A DNA stretch of 43,130 bases from Betaproteobacteria bacterium (GTDB taxonomy: Bacteria > Pseudomonadota > Gammaproteobacteria > Burkholderiales > WYBJ01), in the NCBI GenBank assembly GCA_009377585.1, contig WHTS01000046.1:1-43130 (forward strand), given 5' to 3'. Under the pieces are notes generated by a model. That model was not told the DNA's origin and did no database searches. It saw only the letters and a program-made list of their open reading frames with translations. Position 1 is the first letter of the stretch. Each line of letters begins with the position of its first letter. Below, piece after piece: positions 8,690 through 17,217 of this stretch. A program made the translations under genes and the position numbers.

Positions 8690-8781
8690 ACGAGCCGGGA
8701 CAACGCGCAGGCTGTTCGAAGTCGAAACCAGGGAGTACCGTACGCTATTCCCACTTCCGGACTGCCGAGGGAGACGTTGCC

Positions 8782-10185
8782 ATGGCGGCGAAAACGATGT
8801 TCGAGAAGATCTGGGCGAGCCACCTGATTGCGGCGGAGGAAGGCGAAGCGCTGCTGTACGTGGATCGCCTGTACGTGCACGAGGGCTCGTCGCACGCGTT
8901 CGCCGCGCTCGATGCATCCAACCGCAAGCTCGCGCGGCCGCGCCAGGTGTTCGCGCACGCCGACCACTACGTCCCGACGGCAAGCCGCGCGGGCGGCGTC
9001 GACGCCATTGCGATTCCCGAGATCCGCAACATGGTGAAGCTGCTGGCGGCGAACACCGCCCGGCACGGCGTGACGCTGTTCGGTATCGACGATCCGCGCC
9101 AAGGCATCCTGCACGTGGTGCCGCCGGAACAAGGCATCACCCAGCCGGGGCTGCTCATCGTCGGCGCCGACTCGCATACGTCCACGCATGGCGCATTCGG
9201 CGCGCTGGCGTTCGGCGCCGGCGCATCGGACGTGAAGCATGTCATGGCGACGCAACGGACCTGGCAGCGCAAATCGGCGACGCTGTGCATCAGCGTCGGC
9301 GGCGCACTCGGCCCCGGCGTTTCTGCCAAGGACGTGATCCTCGCCATCATCGCGAAGATCGGCGTCTTCGGCGGTGCGGGCCACGTCATCGAATACGCGG
9401 GCAGCGCCATCACCGGGTTGACCATGGAAGGGCGCATGACGCTCTGTAACATGTCCATCGAGGCCGGCGCGCGCGCGGGCATGGTCGCTCCGGACGAGGT
9501 CACCTACGCCTACATGGAAGGGCGGCCCTATGCCCCGAGGAGCGGCTCGGGATGGGCGCAGGCGCTGGCGTTCTGGCGTTCGCTTCCGAGCGACGCGGGT
9601 GCGGCGTTCGATCGCGAGGTTGCGCTGGATGGCGCCGCGATCGCCCCGATGGTGACGTGGGGCACGAACCCGGAGCAGGCGACGCCGGTCACCGGCCAGA
9701 TCCCGGACATGCGAAACCTGGATGTCGAGCTGCGCAGCGAGTACGAAGCCGCGCTCGACTACATGGGATTGCAGCCCGGCATGCCGCTGCAGGATATCGC
9801 GATCGACCGCGTGTTCATCGGCTCCTGCACCAACTCGCGCATCGAGGATCTGCGCGCGGCCGCCGCGGTGGCGCGGCTCGGCAGGGCGGTGATTCCAGCC
9901 TGGGTAGTGCCGGGATCCGGCACCGTCAAGGCTCAGGCCGAGAAGGAGGGGCTGGATGCGGTCTTCCGGGCGGCGGGGTTCGAATGGCGCGAACCGGGCT
10001 GCTCGCTCTGCACCGCGCTCAACGGCGATCAGTTGAAACCAGGCGAACGCTGCGCCTCGACCTCGAACCGGAATTTCCGCGGCCGCCAGGGCATCGGCGG
10101 CAGGACGCACCTGCTAAGTCCGGCGATGGCGGCCGCGGCGGCGCTCAAAGGTCGTCTGACCGACGTGCGCGAGCTGCTCCAGTAG
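8782..10185 (+). CDS. leuC: 3-isopropylmalate dehydratase large subunit (LeuC type)
   Basis: A 467-aa aconitase-superfamily protein, the normal length of LeuC. The three 4Fe-4S cysteines are C349 (IGSCTNSR), C407 and C410 (GCSLC). Begins at ATG 8782 with GAGGGAGA just upstream; in-frame sequence before it belongs to the repeat and the truncated hydrolase. The enzyme would isomerise 2- and 3-isopropylmalate together with the small subunit encoded 10 nt downstream. No other leucine gene is near, so a specialised dehydratase of the same family working in the catabolic cluster is possible. Confidence 0.92.
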   Translation: MAAKTMFEKIWASHLIAAEEGEALLYVDRLYVHEGSSHAFAALDASNRKLARPRQVFAHADHYVPTASRAGGVDAIAIPEIRNMVKLLAANTARHGVTLFGIDDPRQGILHVVPPEQGITQPGLLIVGADSHTSTHGAFGALAFGAGASDVKHVMATQRTWQRKSATLCISVGGALGPGVSAKDVILAIIAKIGVFGGAGHVIEYAGSAITGLTMEGRMTLCNMSIEAGARAGMVAPDEVTYAYMEGRPYAPRSGSGWAQALAFWRSLPSDAGAAFDREVALDGAAIAPMVTWGTNPEQATPVTGQIPDMRNLDVELRSEYEAALDYMGLQPGMPLQDIAIDRVFIGSCTNSRIEDLRAAAAVARLGRAVIPAWVVPGSGTVKAQAEKEGLDAVFRAAGFEWREPGCSLCTALNGDQLKPGERCASTSNRNFRGRQGIGGRTHLLSPAMAAAAALKGRLTDVRELLQ

Positions 10186-10195
10186 CGCAGGCACG

Positions 10196-10808
10196 ATGGA
10201 ACCCTTTACCCGACTCATCGCCATCGCGGCGCCGATCGACGAGCCCAACGTCGACACCAATCAGCTTTGCCCGACGCGCTTCAACAAGGTGCCGCGGGGA
10301 CCCGGACACCGCAACATCCTGCTGCACGACCGGCGCTTCAACCCGGACGGCTCCGAGAAGGAGCACCTGCTCAACGTCGCGCCGTTCGATCGCGCGCAGA
10401 TCATCGTCGCCGATCGCAACTGGGGCGGTGGATCGTCGCGCGAGAGCGCGGTCTACGCGCTGTACGAGTTCGGTATCCGCTGCGTGATCGCACCGAGCGT
10501 CGGCGACATCCACGCCAACAACTGCGCGAAGAACGGCCTGCTGACGGTGGTGCTGCCGGAGGCGGAGTGCGCGGCCATGCGCAAGCACCTGCGCGAGCAC
10601 CCGGGGGCGACCGTCAGCGTCGACCTCGCGGCCCAGACGGTCACCGATCCGCAAGGAAAGGTCATGCACTTCGACATCCATCCGGTGCGCAAAGTGCCTG
10701 CTGGAAGGTCTCGACGATATCGCGCGCACGGCGCAGTACGACGATGCCTTCGAATCGTTCGAGCGCGCATATCGTTCGCAACGTCCGTGGCTGTATCCGC
10801 CTTCATAG
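10196..10808 (+). pseudogene. leuD: 3-isopropylmalate dehydratase small subunit (LeuD) with a frameshift
   Basis: The first 166 codons are clearly LeuD (swivelling domain, NWGGGSSRESAVYALYEFG, HANNCAKNGLL). At 10691-10694, in AAAG, the frame breaks: the frame in use continues as VPAGRSRRYRA, which is unrelated. The next frame reads CLLEGLDDIARTAQYDD and then SFERAYRSQRPWLYPPS before a stop at 10806-10808, which is the expected LeuD C-terminus. Removing one base from the A run restores a full protein of about 203 aa. This is either a recent mutation or a sequencing or assembly indel. Partner of the leuC gene just upstream. Confidence 0.85.
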
Positions 10809-10866
10809 GCGACGCCGGCTTTCCGGTCGGGCCGGTGGCGCGCCGCAGCTGGCGCACAAGAGGACG

Positions 10867-10891
10867 CCATCGCCAGCAGGCTTGGCGATGG
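10867..10891. other. Stem-loop in the leuD-NMT1 spacer
   Basis: A perfect 9-bp inverted repeat (10867-10875 with 10883-10891) and a 7-base loop. No T run follows, so it is not a clear intrinsic terminator; it could slow or end transcription after leuD. Confidence 0.4.
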
Positions 10892-10974
10892 TCAGGGGCG
10901 CCTGCAGGAATCGGACCGATGGACGCGCGCACCGCCTTCGAATACAGTCGTTGCTGTTGATCATCGAGTCCCCC

Positions 10975-11913
10975 ATGAACGCTGCGAATCGGAGCTGCGC
11001 GGAAACGCTTCGCGTCTACGGTAATCTTTCGTTGTTGGAGATGGCGCCGGTATTGCTGGCCGCCGAGCAGATCCATGCCGGCAAGACATTGCTCAGCCAC
11101 GGCAGCGTGATGGCGCTGTGGGGTAAGGCGAGCGATCTTGCCAGCCTGAAATCGGCCGGCCAGGCCGACATCGCGCTCAATTCCGAGACCCAGGCGCTGC
11201 GAGGCTCGGCCGATCATCCGGACCTGCGGTTTATTTTCACGGTTGCCGAATGCCCTTATCGTATCGTCGCTCGTCGCTCGGCAGGCATCGTCCGGCTGGC
11301 CGACCTGCGCGGCAAGCGGGTGGGAACGCAGCTCGAGTCCTCCGCGGAATTTTTCCTCGACGCGATGTTGCGCAGCGTCGGCCTCACGGCGGACGATGTC
11401 GTCCGCGTGCCCTTCATGGCGCACACGCAAGCGCCGATCAAGCTGTTGCCGCAGGCGCTGCGCGACGGCCAGATCGATGCCGTCGCGCTGTGGGAGCCGC
11501 AGGTGCAAAACGCCAAGATGGCGATCGGAGCCGACGCCATAGCGTTCTACGATCCCGCGGTCTACACCGAGAAGTTCTGCCTCTGCACCACGCAGGCGAA
11601 TCTGGACGATCCGGTGATGCGGCCCAAAATTGTCGCTTTCGTGCGCTCGCTGATCGCCGCGACGCGGCGTTTGAAGATCGAACCGGAAATCGGTTGGCGC
11701 CTGGTGGCGCAGGCGGCGGAGCTGGACGTGGAAACCGTTCGCAGCGCGTGGCCCTACTTCGACTACGTGGGCAGGCTGGCCACCGACCTGCTGGATGTTT
11801 TCGTGCGCCAGGAGCCATGGATCGCCAGGACGCAGAATCGCTCGCCGCGCACGCGCGAAGCGCTCGCCGCGCTGATCGATGACAGCGTGGTGCGCGAGGC
11901 GCAGGCCGGCTGA
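10975..11913 (+). CDS. NMT1/SsuA-like substrate-binding protein
   Basis: A 312-aa periplasmic-binding-protein type II fold of the NMT1/THI5 group. Recognisable parts are the ligand-lobe start VLLAAEQIHAGKTL, LADLRGKRVGTQLESS (about residues 103-118) and the second-lobe segment DGQIDAVALWEP. Members bind sulfonates, nitrate, taurine or pyrimidine precursors for ABC transport. No signal peptide is visible, so it is either cytoplasmic, a sensor, or has lost its N-terminus. No permease or ATPase is adjacent. Start taken at ATG 10975; the frame is open upstream but that overlaps leuD in another frame. Confidence 0.72.
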   Translation: MNAANRSCAETLRVYGNLSLLEMAPVLLAAEQIHAGKTLLSHGSVMALWGKASDLASLKSAGQADIALNSETQALRGSADHPDLRFIFTVAECPYRIVARRSAGIVRLADLRGKRVGTQLESSAEFFLDAMLRSVGLTADDVVRVPFMAHTQAPIKLLPQALRDGQIDAVALWEPQVQNAKMAIGADAIAFYDPAVYTEKFCLCTTQANLDDPVMRPKIVAFVRSLIAATRRLKIEPEIGWRLVAQAAELDVETVRSAWPYFDYVGRLATDLLDVFVRQEPWIARTQNRSPRTREALAALIDDSVVREAQAG

Positions 11914-11917
11914 CGCG

Positions 11918-12082
11918 TCAGTTTTTCTTCAGCCCGAGTGCTGCCACGACTTTGCCCCACCGGCGCATTTCGGACTCGATCAGGCTGCCGAATTCCTCCG
12001 GGCTGGTGAGCACGATGTCCACCGCCATGGCGCGCATGCGTTCGATGCTGGCCGGCGAACGCATCACTTTGCTGCGAGACAT
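11918..12082 (-). pseudogene. C-terminal remnant of a second Bug/TctC-type binding protein
   Basis: A 54-codon frame on the minus strand ending RRWGKVVAALGLKKN, the hallmark tail of the Bug family (compare IEHWSKVAQELG in the plus-strand fragment at 4530-4958). It begins at an ATG with a strong GGAGGAG ribosome site, so it may be translated, but about 270 residues of the binding protein are missing. Its stop lies 4 nt from the stop of the NMT1-like gene (convergent). Confidence 0.65.
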
Positions 12083-12245
12083 TTCTCCTCCGTCTGACTT
12101 AAACTAGGCGAAATTACCCGACTCGAACAGGCCGGATATCGCTCCGTGTTCCGCGGCATGCGCGAACAAGAGTAACTGGGCACGAGGTCCTGCAAGACCG
12201 GTTTTCCGCCGATTCCGCAATCACCAAAGCCATTGACCAGGCAGA

Positions 12246-13049
12246 ATGGCCTCGCGCAGCGCACATAAAGCCGTCATCCTCAGCGCCGGCCAGGGCAGCC
12301 GGCTTCTTCCTCATACCGAGCACATCCCGAAGTGTCTGCTGCCGCTCAACGGACGCAGCATGCTCGAGTGGCAGCTGCACGGTCTGGCCGAAGCGGGCGT
12401 GCGCGAGGCCGTGGTCGTCACCGGCTTTCGCGACGATCTCGTGCAGCGCGAGATCGAGAACCGGGCTCCCCGGTCGCTGCAGGTACGCACGCTTTTCAAT
12501 CCCTTCTACAAGCTCGCCGACAATCTCGCGAGTTGCTGGATGGCGCGTACCGAGCTCGCCGGTGCCTGCCTGATCCTGAACGGTGACACCCTGTTCGAGC
12601 CGGAAATCGCACGCCGCCTGCTGGCAGCGCCGGGGGCCGCAATCACGGTCACGATCGACCGCAAGCCGAGCTACGATGCCGATGACATGAAAGTGTGCGA
12701 GCAGGGCGGGCGCCTGGCCGCCATCGGCAAGACGTTGCCCGCCGCCGAGGTCACGGGCGAGTCGATCGGCTTCCTGCGCTTCGATGCCGCGGGTGCGGCC
12801 CGGTTCGTCGTAGAGCTGGAACGCATCATGCGCACTGCGGAGGGCGCGAAGCTCTGGTATCTCTCGGCCATCGATCGCCTGGCGAAGGCGGAGGTGGACG
12901 TGCGGGTGGAATCGATCGAGAAGCTGCAGTGGGCGGAGCTCGACTTTTCCGCGGACCTCGTGCGCTGCCGCGCACTCACTGCCGCCTGGATTGCCCAGCG
13001 TCCGCTGCCCGACGAGGGCGAGCCGAGTTTCGCCGGGCTCAGAGGTTAG
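12246..13049 (+). CDS. LicC-like sugar/alcohol-phosphate nucleotidyltransferase
   Basis: A 267-aa GTA-fold nucleotidyltransferase. The nucleotide-binding signature GQGSRL (G15, G17, R19) is followed by K29 in IPKCLLPL, and the metal Asp is D114 in LILNGDTLF. The stretch NPFYKLADNLASCWMAR resembles phosphocholine cytidylyltransferases (LicC), which activate an alcohol phosphate with CTP. In this window it would supply an activated headgroup to one of the CDP-alcohol phosphotransferases; the alcohol is unknown. Convergent with the next gene, whose 3' end it overlaps by 11 nt. Confidence 0.8.
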   Translation: MASRSAHKAVILSAGQGSRLLPHTEHIPKCLLPLNGRSMLEWQLHGLAEAGVREAVVVTGFRDDLVQREIENRAPRSLQVRTLFNPFYKLADNLASCWMARTELAGACLILNGDTLFEPEIARRLLAAPGAAITVTIDRKPSYDADDMKVCEQGGRLAAIGKTLPAAEVTGESIGFLRFDAAGAARFVVELERIMRTAEGAKLWYLSAIDRLAKAEVDVRVESIEKLQWAELDFSADLVRCRALTAAWIAQRPLPDEGEPSFAGLRG

Positions 13050-13824
13050 CGGCGAGCGAGCGTACGAGCTCGAGGTCGGCAGGCTTGTCGACATCGATGG
13101 CCGCGCGGCCGTCCGCCAGTTCCACGACGCGAACCTGAGCACCGCAAAGCGCCTCCAGCCGCGCCAGCGCATCCCCGAGGCGCAACTGTCCGATCCGGTA
13201 GCGCAGCGCCGTTCCTATCCCCAGCCGCAGCATCATCTTGAGCGGCGACTTGCGATGCGCCTCGATCTCGCGCCATAGATGCACCACGCGCGCGGCGGCC
13301 GGGCGCTGGAAGAAAAAAAGATTGCAGCCGGAAAACTCGCCGTCGGCAAAGCGAAGGTAGGTGCGCTGCGTGCCGGGCGCGCAGGCAAGCACCGCGTTCT
13401 TGCGCGCCAGCGCGGCGACCACATCGGCCTCGGGCGGGCAGGCGTCGATGAACGCCTGCAGCCACTGCGGCATGAGGAGCGCATGATCCGCGGTGGTGGC
13501 GATGAGCGGCGTGCCCTCGCGCTCGAGCACGGCGGCAACGCTCGCGCTCGGGCTCTCCGCGGCCGGCACGGTGATGATCGGCTTCGGACACTGCGGCGCA
13601 CGCAATCCGGAAAGCGCCGACAACACCTCGGGTCTATCGATCGCAATCAGGATGCGCCCTACCTCGGGCACGGCGGCGAGCGCGGCCACGACGCGTTCGA
13701 TCATGCTGCGGCCGTCGACCTCGATCAGCGCCTTGTGGCTCACGCCCGCGTGCCTTGCGAGGGCATCCCCGCCCGGTCGGCTGGCCGCGAGCACGAGGGC
13801 GTTCAGACCATCGGCCGCCTTCAA
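13039..13824 (-). CDS. MobA-like nucleotidyltransferase, last gene of the minus-strand lipid operon
   Basis: A 261-aa GTA-fold protein. Strand-loop sequence LVLAASRPGGD replaces the usual GGxGxRM signature, so the phosphate-binding loop is atypical. K in SHKALIEVDGRSMIERV and the TADHALLMP acidic segment fit a nucleotidyltransferase. The start is a TTG at 13824 that overlaps the previous stop as TTGA, matching the 4-nt overlaps of the rest of this operon. Probably acts on the same headgroup pathway as the adjacent CDP-alcohol phosphotransferase. Function is inferred from fold and context. Confidence 0.72.
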   Translation of the reverse strand: MKAADGLNALVLAASRPGGDALARHAGVSHKALIEVDGRSMIERVVAALAAVPEVGRILIAIDRPEVLSALSGLRAPQCPKPIITVPAAESPSASVAAVLEREGTPLIATTADHALLMPQWLQAFIDACPPEADVVAALARKNAVLACAPGTQRTYLRFADGEFSGCNLFFFQRPAAARVVHLWREIEAHRKSPLKMMLRLGIGTALRYRIGQLRLGDALARLEALCGAQVRVVELADGRAAIDVDKPADLELVRSLAANL

Positions 13825-14942
13825 GCGAGCGCCTTCTCGTAGAGCCGGTAAGTTTTGTACGCAGTTGCGCCGAGCGATTCGATGACCCGCCGCATAGGCC
13901 AGTTGTCCTCCAGGATCCAGGAGAGCTCGACCTGTTTCACGCCGCGCGCCCGGGCGCCGTTTCGCAGCCGGTCGATGATGAGGAACGCGATCAGTCCGCC
14001 GAGCACGCCGCCCTGATATTCCGGGCGGATACCCATCAGCGGCACGCGCGCGCTGCGGGTCCCGCGCTTGAGGCGAAGGAGCAGGCGCAGCCAGTTGAAC
14101 GGCAGCAGGCGGCCCTCGAAGCCGGTGATCGCCTCGTTCAGGTTGGGCAGCAGCACGCCGAATCCGACCGGATTTCCATGCATCTGCGCGATCGCGACGC
14201 AGCTCGGGGCGATCAGGGGTTTGAGCTCCTTCGCCATGTGCCGGATCTCGGCCTCGGTGAACGGAATGAAGCCCCAGTTGGCGGACCAGGCCACGTTGAA
14301 GATGTTCGTGACGAGGTCGAATTCCTGCATGTAACGGGCCGCATCGAGGCCGCGCACCTCGAGCGTCGCGGGCGTTCGCGTGTCGATGAGCCGGCGCGCG
14401 GCCGGCGGCAGATCGTGCTCGATGTCGTACAGATACGCGATCGTGTCCTTGGCCTTGACGTAGCCGCAGGCCTCCAGGCGCTGCGCCGCGTACGGCGGGT
14501 CGTGCGCCATCATCATCATCGGCGGCGTTCCGAAGCCATCGACGAGCAGCCCGCTTTCCTCGTTGATGGACAGATTGAACGGGCCGAGCGCGCGCCGGCG
14601 CCCGCGCGCGCACAGCCACGCCTCCGCCGCCGCGAACAGCCCGCTGAATATCCCGGCGTCGTCCTCGGCCGCCACCAAACCGAAATGTCCCTCTGTGTCC
14701 GGCGCGAGCCGGTCGACCTGGGCGCTGATGCGCCCCACGTCGCGGCCTGCGCGTTGCGCCAGGAAGAATTGCGCTTCAGCGTGCTGGAAGTACGGATTCT
14801 TGCGCGGCGAAAGTGCCTGACTGCGCTCGAGGTGCAGCGGCGCAACGAAGCAGGGATCGTTGGCGTAGAGACGTTGGGGTAGCCGGATGAAGCGATCGAG
14901 CTCCGCGCGCGTGCGTACGGGGACGACGGAGACTCCGCTCAT
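13821..14942 (-). CDS. bcerS: GNAT-like acyltransferase, candidate bacterial ceramide synthase
   Basis: A 373-aa protein of the large GNAT-like family to which Caulobacter bCerS belongs. Typical segments are RLYANDPCFVAPL near the N-terminus, RALGPFNLSINEESGLLVDG, and a C-terminal acyl-CoA-type fold LELSWILEDN-like region (QVELSWILEDNWPMRRVIES). It would N-acylate the sphingoid base, the second committed step of bacterial ceramide synthesis. Overlaps its neighbours by 4 nt on both sides. A serine palmitoyltransferase and an SDR fitting ceramide reductase are in the same window, which supports the assignment. A (CAT)4 run encodes four Met in a row at about 14509-14520. Confidence 0.68.
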   Translation of the reverse strand: MSGVSVVPVRTRAELDRFIRLPQRLYANDPCFVAPLHLERSQALSPRKNPYFQHAEAQFFLAQRAGRDVGRISAQVDRLAPDTEGHFGLVAAEDDAGIFSGLFAAAEAWLCARGRRRALGPFNLSINEESGLLVDGFGTPPMMMMAHDPPYAAQRLEACGYVKAKDTIAYLYDIEHDLPPAARRLIDTRTPATLEVRGLDAARYMQEFDLVTNIFNVAWSANWGFIPFTEAEIRHMAKELKPLIAPSCVAIAQMHGNPVGFGVLLPNLNEAITGFEGRLLPFNWLRLLLRLKRGTRSARVPLMGIRPEYQGGVLGGLIAFLIIDRLRNGARARGVKQVELSWILEDNWPMRRVIESLGATAYKTYRLYEKALA

Positions 14943-16153
14943 CGCGGCTTGGGCCGCGCAGGACGAGGAGACAGGAATCCGAGCCAGACGGTGCGTACCG
15001 TGTGCCATGCGAACGTAAGCCCCTGCCAGGCAGTCACGAGGATCAATCCCGCGTTGCCCGCGCCGATGAGAAGCGCGAGCGCCATGATGGTCATGGTGAT
15101 GTTGCGCCGTGCAATCACGGAGCGGGCGAGCGTGTCGAGGCGTGTCGCGGCATGCAGCGCGAAACCTATCCTGCGCTTGGCCACGGCGAGCACCAGCCGG
15201 TCGGCGATGTAGAAAACGATGAGCCAAATCGCAGCCACGTACAGTGGATCGCTCGCTGTGTGCGCGCCCAGACCCCAGGCCCAGGCGAAATACCAGAAGG
15301 GCGGGTGCACTTGATCCAGCCCGTGATCGAGCACATTGCCTATCTTGGAATCGGTAAAGGTCAGGCGCGCCACCTTGCCGTCGACGCTGTCCAGGATGCT
15401 CATCGCGTAGGCGCAGGCGAAACCGGCGAGCCAATGCCCGCCTGCCCAAAGCGGAACGGCCGCGAACGCGAGCACCACCGACAGCGCTGTCAGCACATTG
15501 GGATGAATCCGCAAGGCCGTGCACAGCCGCACCAGCGGCCACACCAGCGGCGGATACACCCAGCGCGTCAGAAGGTCGGTCGAGCCCTTGTAGTTGTCCC
15601 AGAAAAGCCGCCTTTCGAGCCGGCTGCGCGTGGCGCGGTCTTCGACCGCGTATTGCCACCAAGGCAGCGAGCGCCGCAGCTTGTCGATGTAAGCGGGAAA
15701 CGTGCGCTCGTCCAGCGGCGCGATGCGCCCCGAGGCGAGCAGCGCGTCGGCCACCGCTTGCAGGCTGGTCGCGTCGGGCGGTATCGCATCGGCGTGCGAG
15801 CGATCCAGGCGCAGGGCCGTGGCGCGCTGCGCACCTTCGCCGCGCGAAGCGACGCAGGGGCCCGACGAGGCAAGAAAACGGATGAGGCGCGGGTCGGTGA
15901 CGTGCGATCCATCCAGCACGACGAGCGGGCCGGCCGCTTCGACGAGTGCGCGTCGCAGGCGTGTTCCCAACGGCGATGCGTCCGGATCGATTTGCGCACC
16001 GGCCCATGAAGCGTCCGCGGCCCCCGCTCCGGACAGCGTCACCGTGTCGCCGGGCGCCAAGCGGCCGACGCTGCGGCGCAGGCGCTCGAGCGGCGGCACG
16101 CCGAACAATGCTTGGGCGCGTGAGAGATTGCCGGTCTCGATCCAGAGATTCAT
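14939..16153 (-). CDS. CDP-alcohol phosphotransferase with extra N-terminal domain (paralog 1)
   Basis: A 404-aa protein. The first 180 or so residues are soluble with no catalytic motif I can name. Then YKGSTDLLTRWVYPP leads into a membrane domain carrying the family signature D-x2-D-G-x2-A-R-x8-G-x3-D-x3-D at D255, D258, D276 and D280. The architecture recalls archaeal-type proteins where a nucleotidyltransferase-like N-terminus precedes the CDP-alcohol domain. It would transfer a phospho-alcohol from a CDP carrier at the inner membrane. Overlaps both neighbours by 4 nt (ATGA). Paralogous to the gene at 19900, with which it shares the whole layout. Confidence 0.85.
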   Translation of the reverse strand: MNLWIETGNLSRAQALFGVPPLERLRRSVGRLAPGDTVTLSGAGAADASWAGAQIDPDASPLGTRLRRALVEAAGPLVVLDGSHVTDPRLIRFLASSGPCVASRGEGAQRATALRLDRSHADAIPPDATSLQAVADALLASGRIAPLDERTFPAYIDKLRRSLPWWQYAVEDRATRSRLERRLFWDNYKGSTDLLTRWVYPPLVWPLVRLCTALRIHPNVLTALSVVLAFAAVPLWAGGHWLAGFACAYAMSILDSVDGKVARLTFTDSKIGNVLDHGLDQVHPPFWYFAWAWGLGAHTASDPLYVAAIWLIVFYIADRLVLAVAKRRIGFALHAATRLDTLARSVIARRNITMTIMALALLIGAGNAGLILVTAWQGLTFAWHTVRTVWLGFLSPRPARPKPR

Positions 16154-17217
16154 CTTCCCTCGGAAAAATGTAGTTGCAGCAGGCCGATGGCCGAGAACAG
16201 CAACGGCGCGGCGAGCGCGGCGACGGCAGCGGGCACGCGCCCGCTGGTCCCGAGCGCCCCCATGAAGCCGTCACAGAGCAGGAAGGCGAGGCCGAGCCCG
16301 AGCACGAGCAGCAGAGCCCCACCGCCGTCGCTGCGTCGAGGCAGGCCGCGCGCCGCCGGCAATGCGAGCAGCAGCATGATGAAAGGGGCGAGTGGTGCCA
16401 CGAATGAGCGAAAGAGCGCGGTCTGGTAGTAGCTGAGCGGTTGACTGGCGGCGCGTTCGCCGCCGATGACGTCGAGCAGCATGACGCTGGAGAGCTTCGG
16501 GCGCGCGATGTCGGCGAGCCGCACGTCGTCCGGGCTGAGATTGGTCGTCCATGTCCGCACGGGCTCGTTGCGGGCTGGCGCCTGCCCGCCGGGCGTATCC
16601 AAGCGCTCGACGTCTTCGAGATGCCAGGCGCCTTGCTGCCAGTGCGCCGTTTGGGCGGAAATCCGCTCGGAAAGCAAGGCGTCTTCGCCAAGAATGTAGA
16701 TGCGCACGCCGGTGAGGCGCTCGCCGTCGGGCGACGCGGCCAGGTAGGAGACCGGTCCTGCGCTCGTGCGGATCCAGCTCGACCGCGGCGAATCGTCGTG
16801 CGGCGCCGTGGCGACCCACCACGACTGGAGCGCGGCCTCCGCCTCCGGCACCACGCCCTGCGACAACACGACATACGCCGCCGCCACGACCAGCGGGACG
16901 GGAAGCAGGTACGCCACGATCTGCTTCAGATTGACCCCCGCGGTCCGGATCGCGACCATTTCGTGGTTTCGCGCGAGGTCGTGGAACGCCCACATGGCGC
17001 CGAGCAACGCCGCCAGCGGCAGCGCCACCACGACCTGGCTCGGCGATCGCAGCGCGGCATAGTAGGCGAGGCCCCCGATGCCCAGGTCGCGGTCCAGCAC
17101 GTCGGTGGTCATGTCCATCAACTCGAGCACCTGCATGAGCGCGATGAAAAACCCGGTCAGCATGAGCGTGTGGACGGCGACGCGCCGGCGCAGATAGGCC
17201 GCAAGCGCGCCTGTCAT
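16150..17217 (-). CDS. lptG: LptG-like (YjgP/YjgQ family) permease
   Basis: A 355-aa inner-membrane protein with N-terminal transmembrane helices, a periplasmic beta-jellyroll region in the middle (about residues 130-260) and C-terminal helices, as in LptG. MTGALAAYLRRRVAVHTL starts it, and the second helix segment LELMDMTTDVLD and TAGVNLKQIVAYLLPV coupling-helix region are typical. It forms a heterodimer with LptF in the LPS exporter. Here it sits inside a lipid-synthesis operon, overlapping neighbours by 4 nt, so it is more likely a dedicated paralog than the housekeeping LPS gene. Confidence 0.85.
   Translation of the reverse strand: MTGALAAYLRRRVAVHTLMLTGFFIALMQVLELMDMTTDVLDRDLGIGGLAYYAALRSPSQVVVALPLAALLGAMWAFHDLARNHEMVAIRTAGVNLKQIVAYLLPVPLVVAAAYVVLSQGVVPEAEAALQSWWVATAPHDDSPRSSWIRTSAGPVSYLAASPDGERLTGVRIYILGEDALLSERISAQTAHWQQGAWHLEDVERLDTPGGQAPARNEPVRTWTTNLSPDDVRLADIARPKLSSVMLLDVIGGERAASQPLSYYQTALFRSFVAPLAPFIMLLLALPAARGLPRRSDGGGALLLVLGLGLAFLLCDGFMGALGTSGRVPAAVAALAAPLLFSAIGLLQLHFSEGR

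Noticed and set aside
8107-10185. A natural MBL-LeuC fusion protein
   Set aside because: The joining stretch is the dispersed repeat; leuC has its own ATG at 8782, ribosome site and standard length.
8782-10808. leuC/leuD as housekeeping leucine genes
   Set aside because: Cannot be decided: the pair fits LeuCD, but leuA/leuB are absent, leuD is frameshifted and the context is catabolic; the assignment is kept at family level.
13821-16874. A 1017-codon minus-strand frame
   Set aside because: It is the GNAT-like gene frame left open through the neighbouring genes by high GC; the real genes have ATGA-type overlaps and family motifs.
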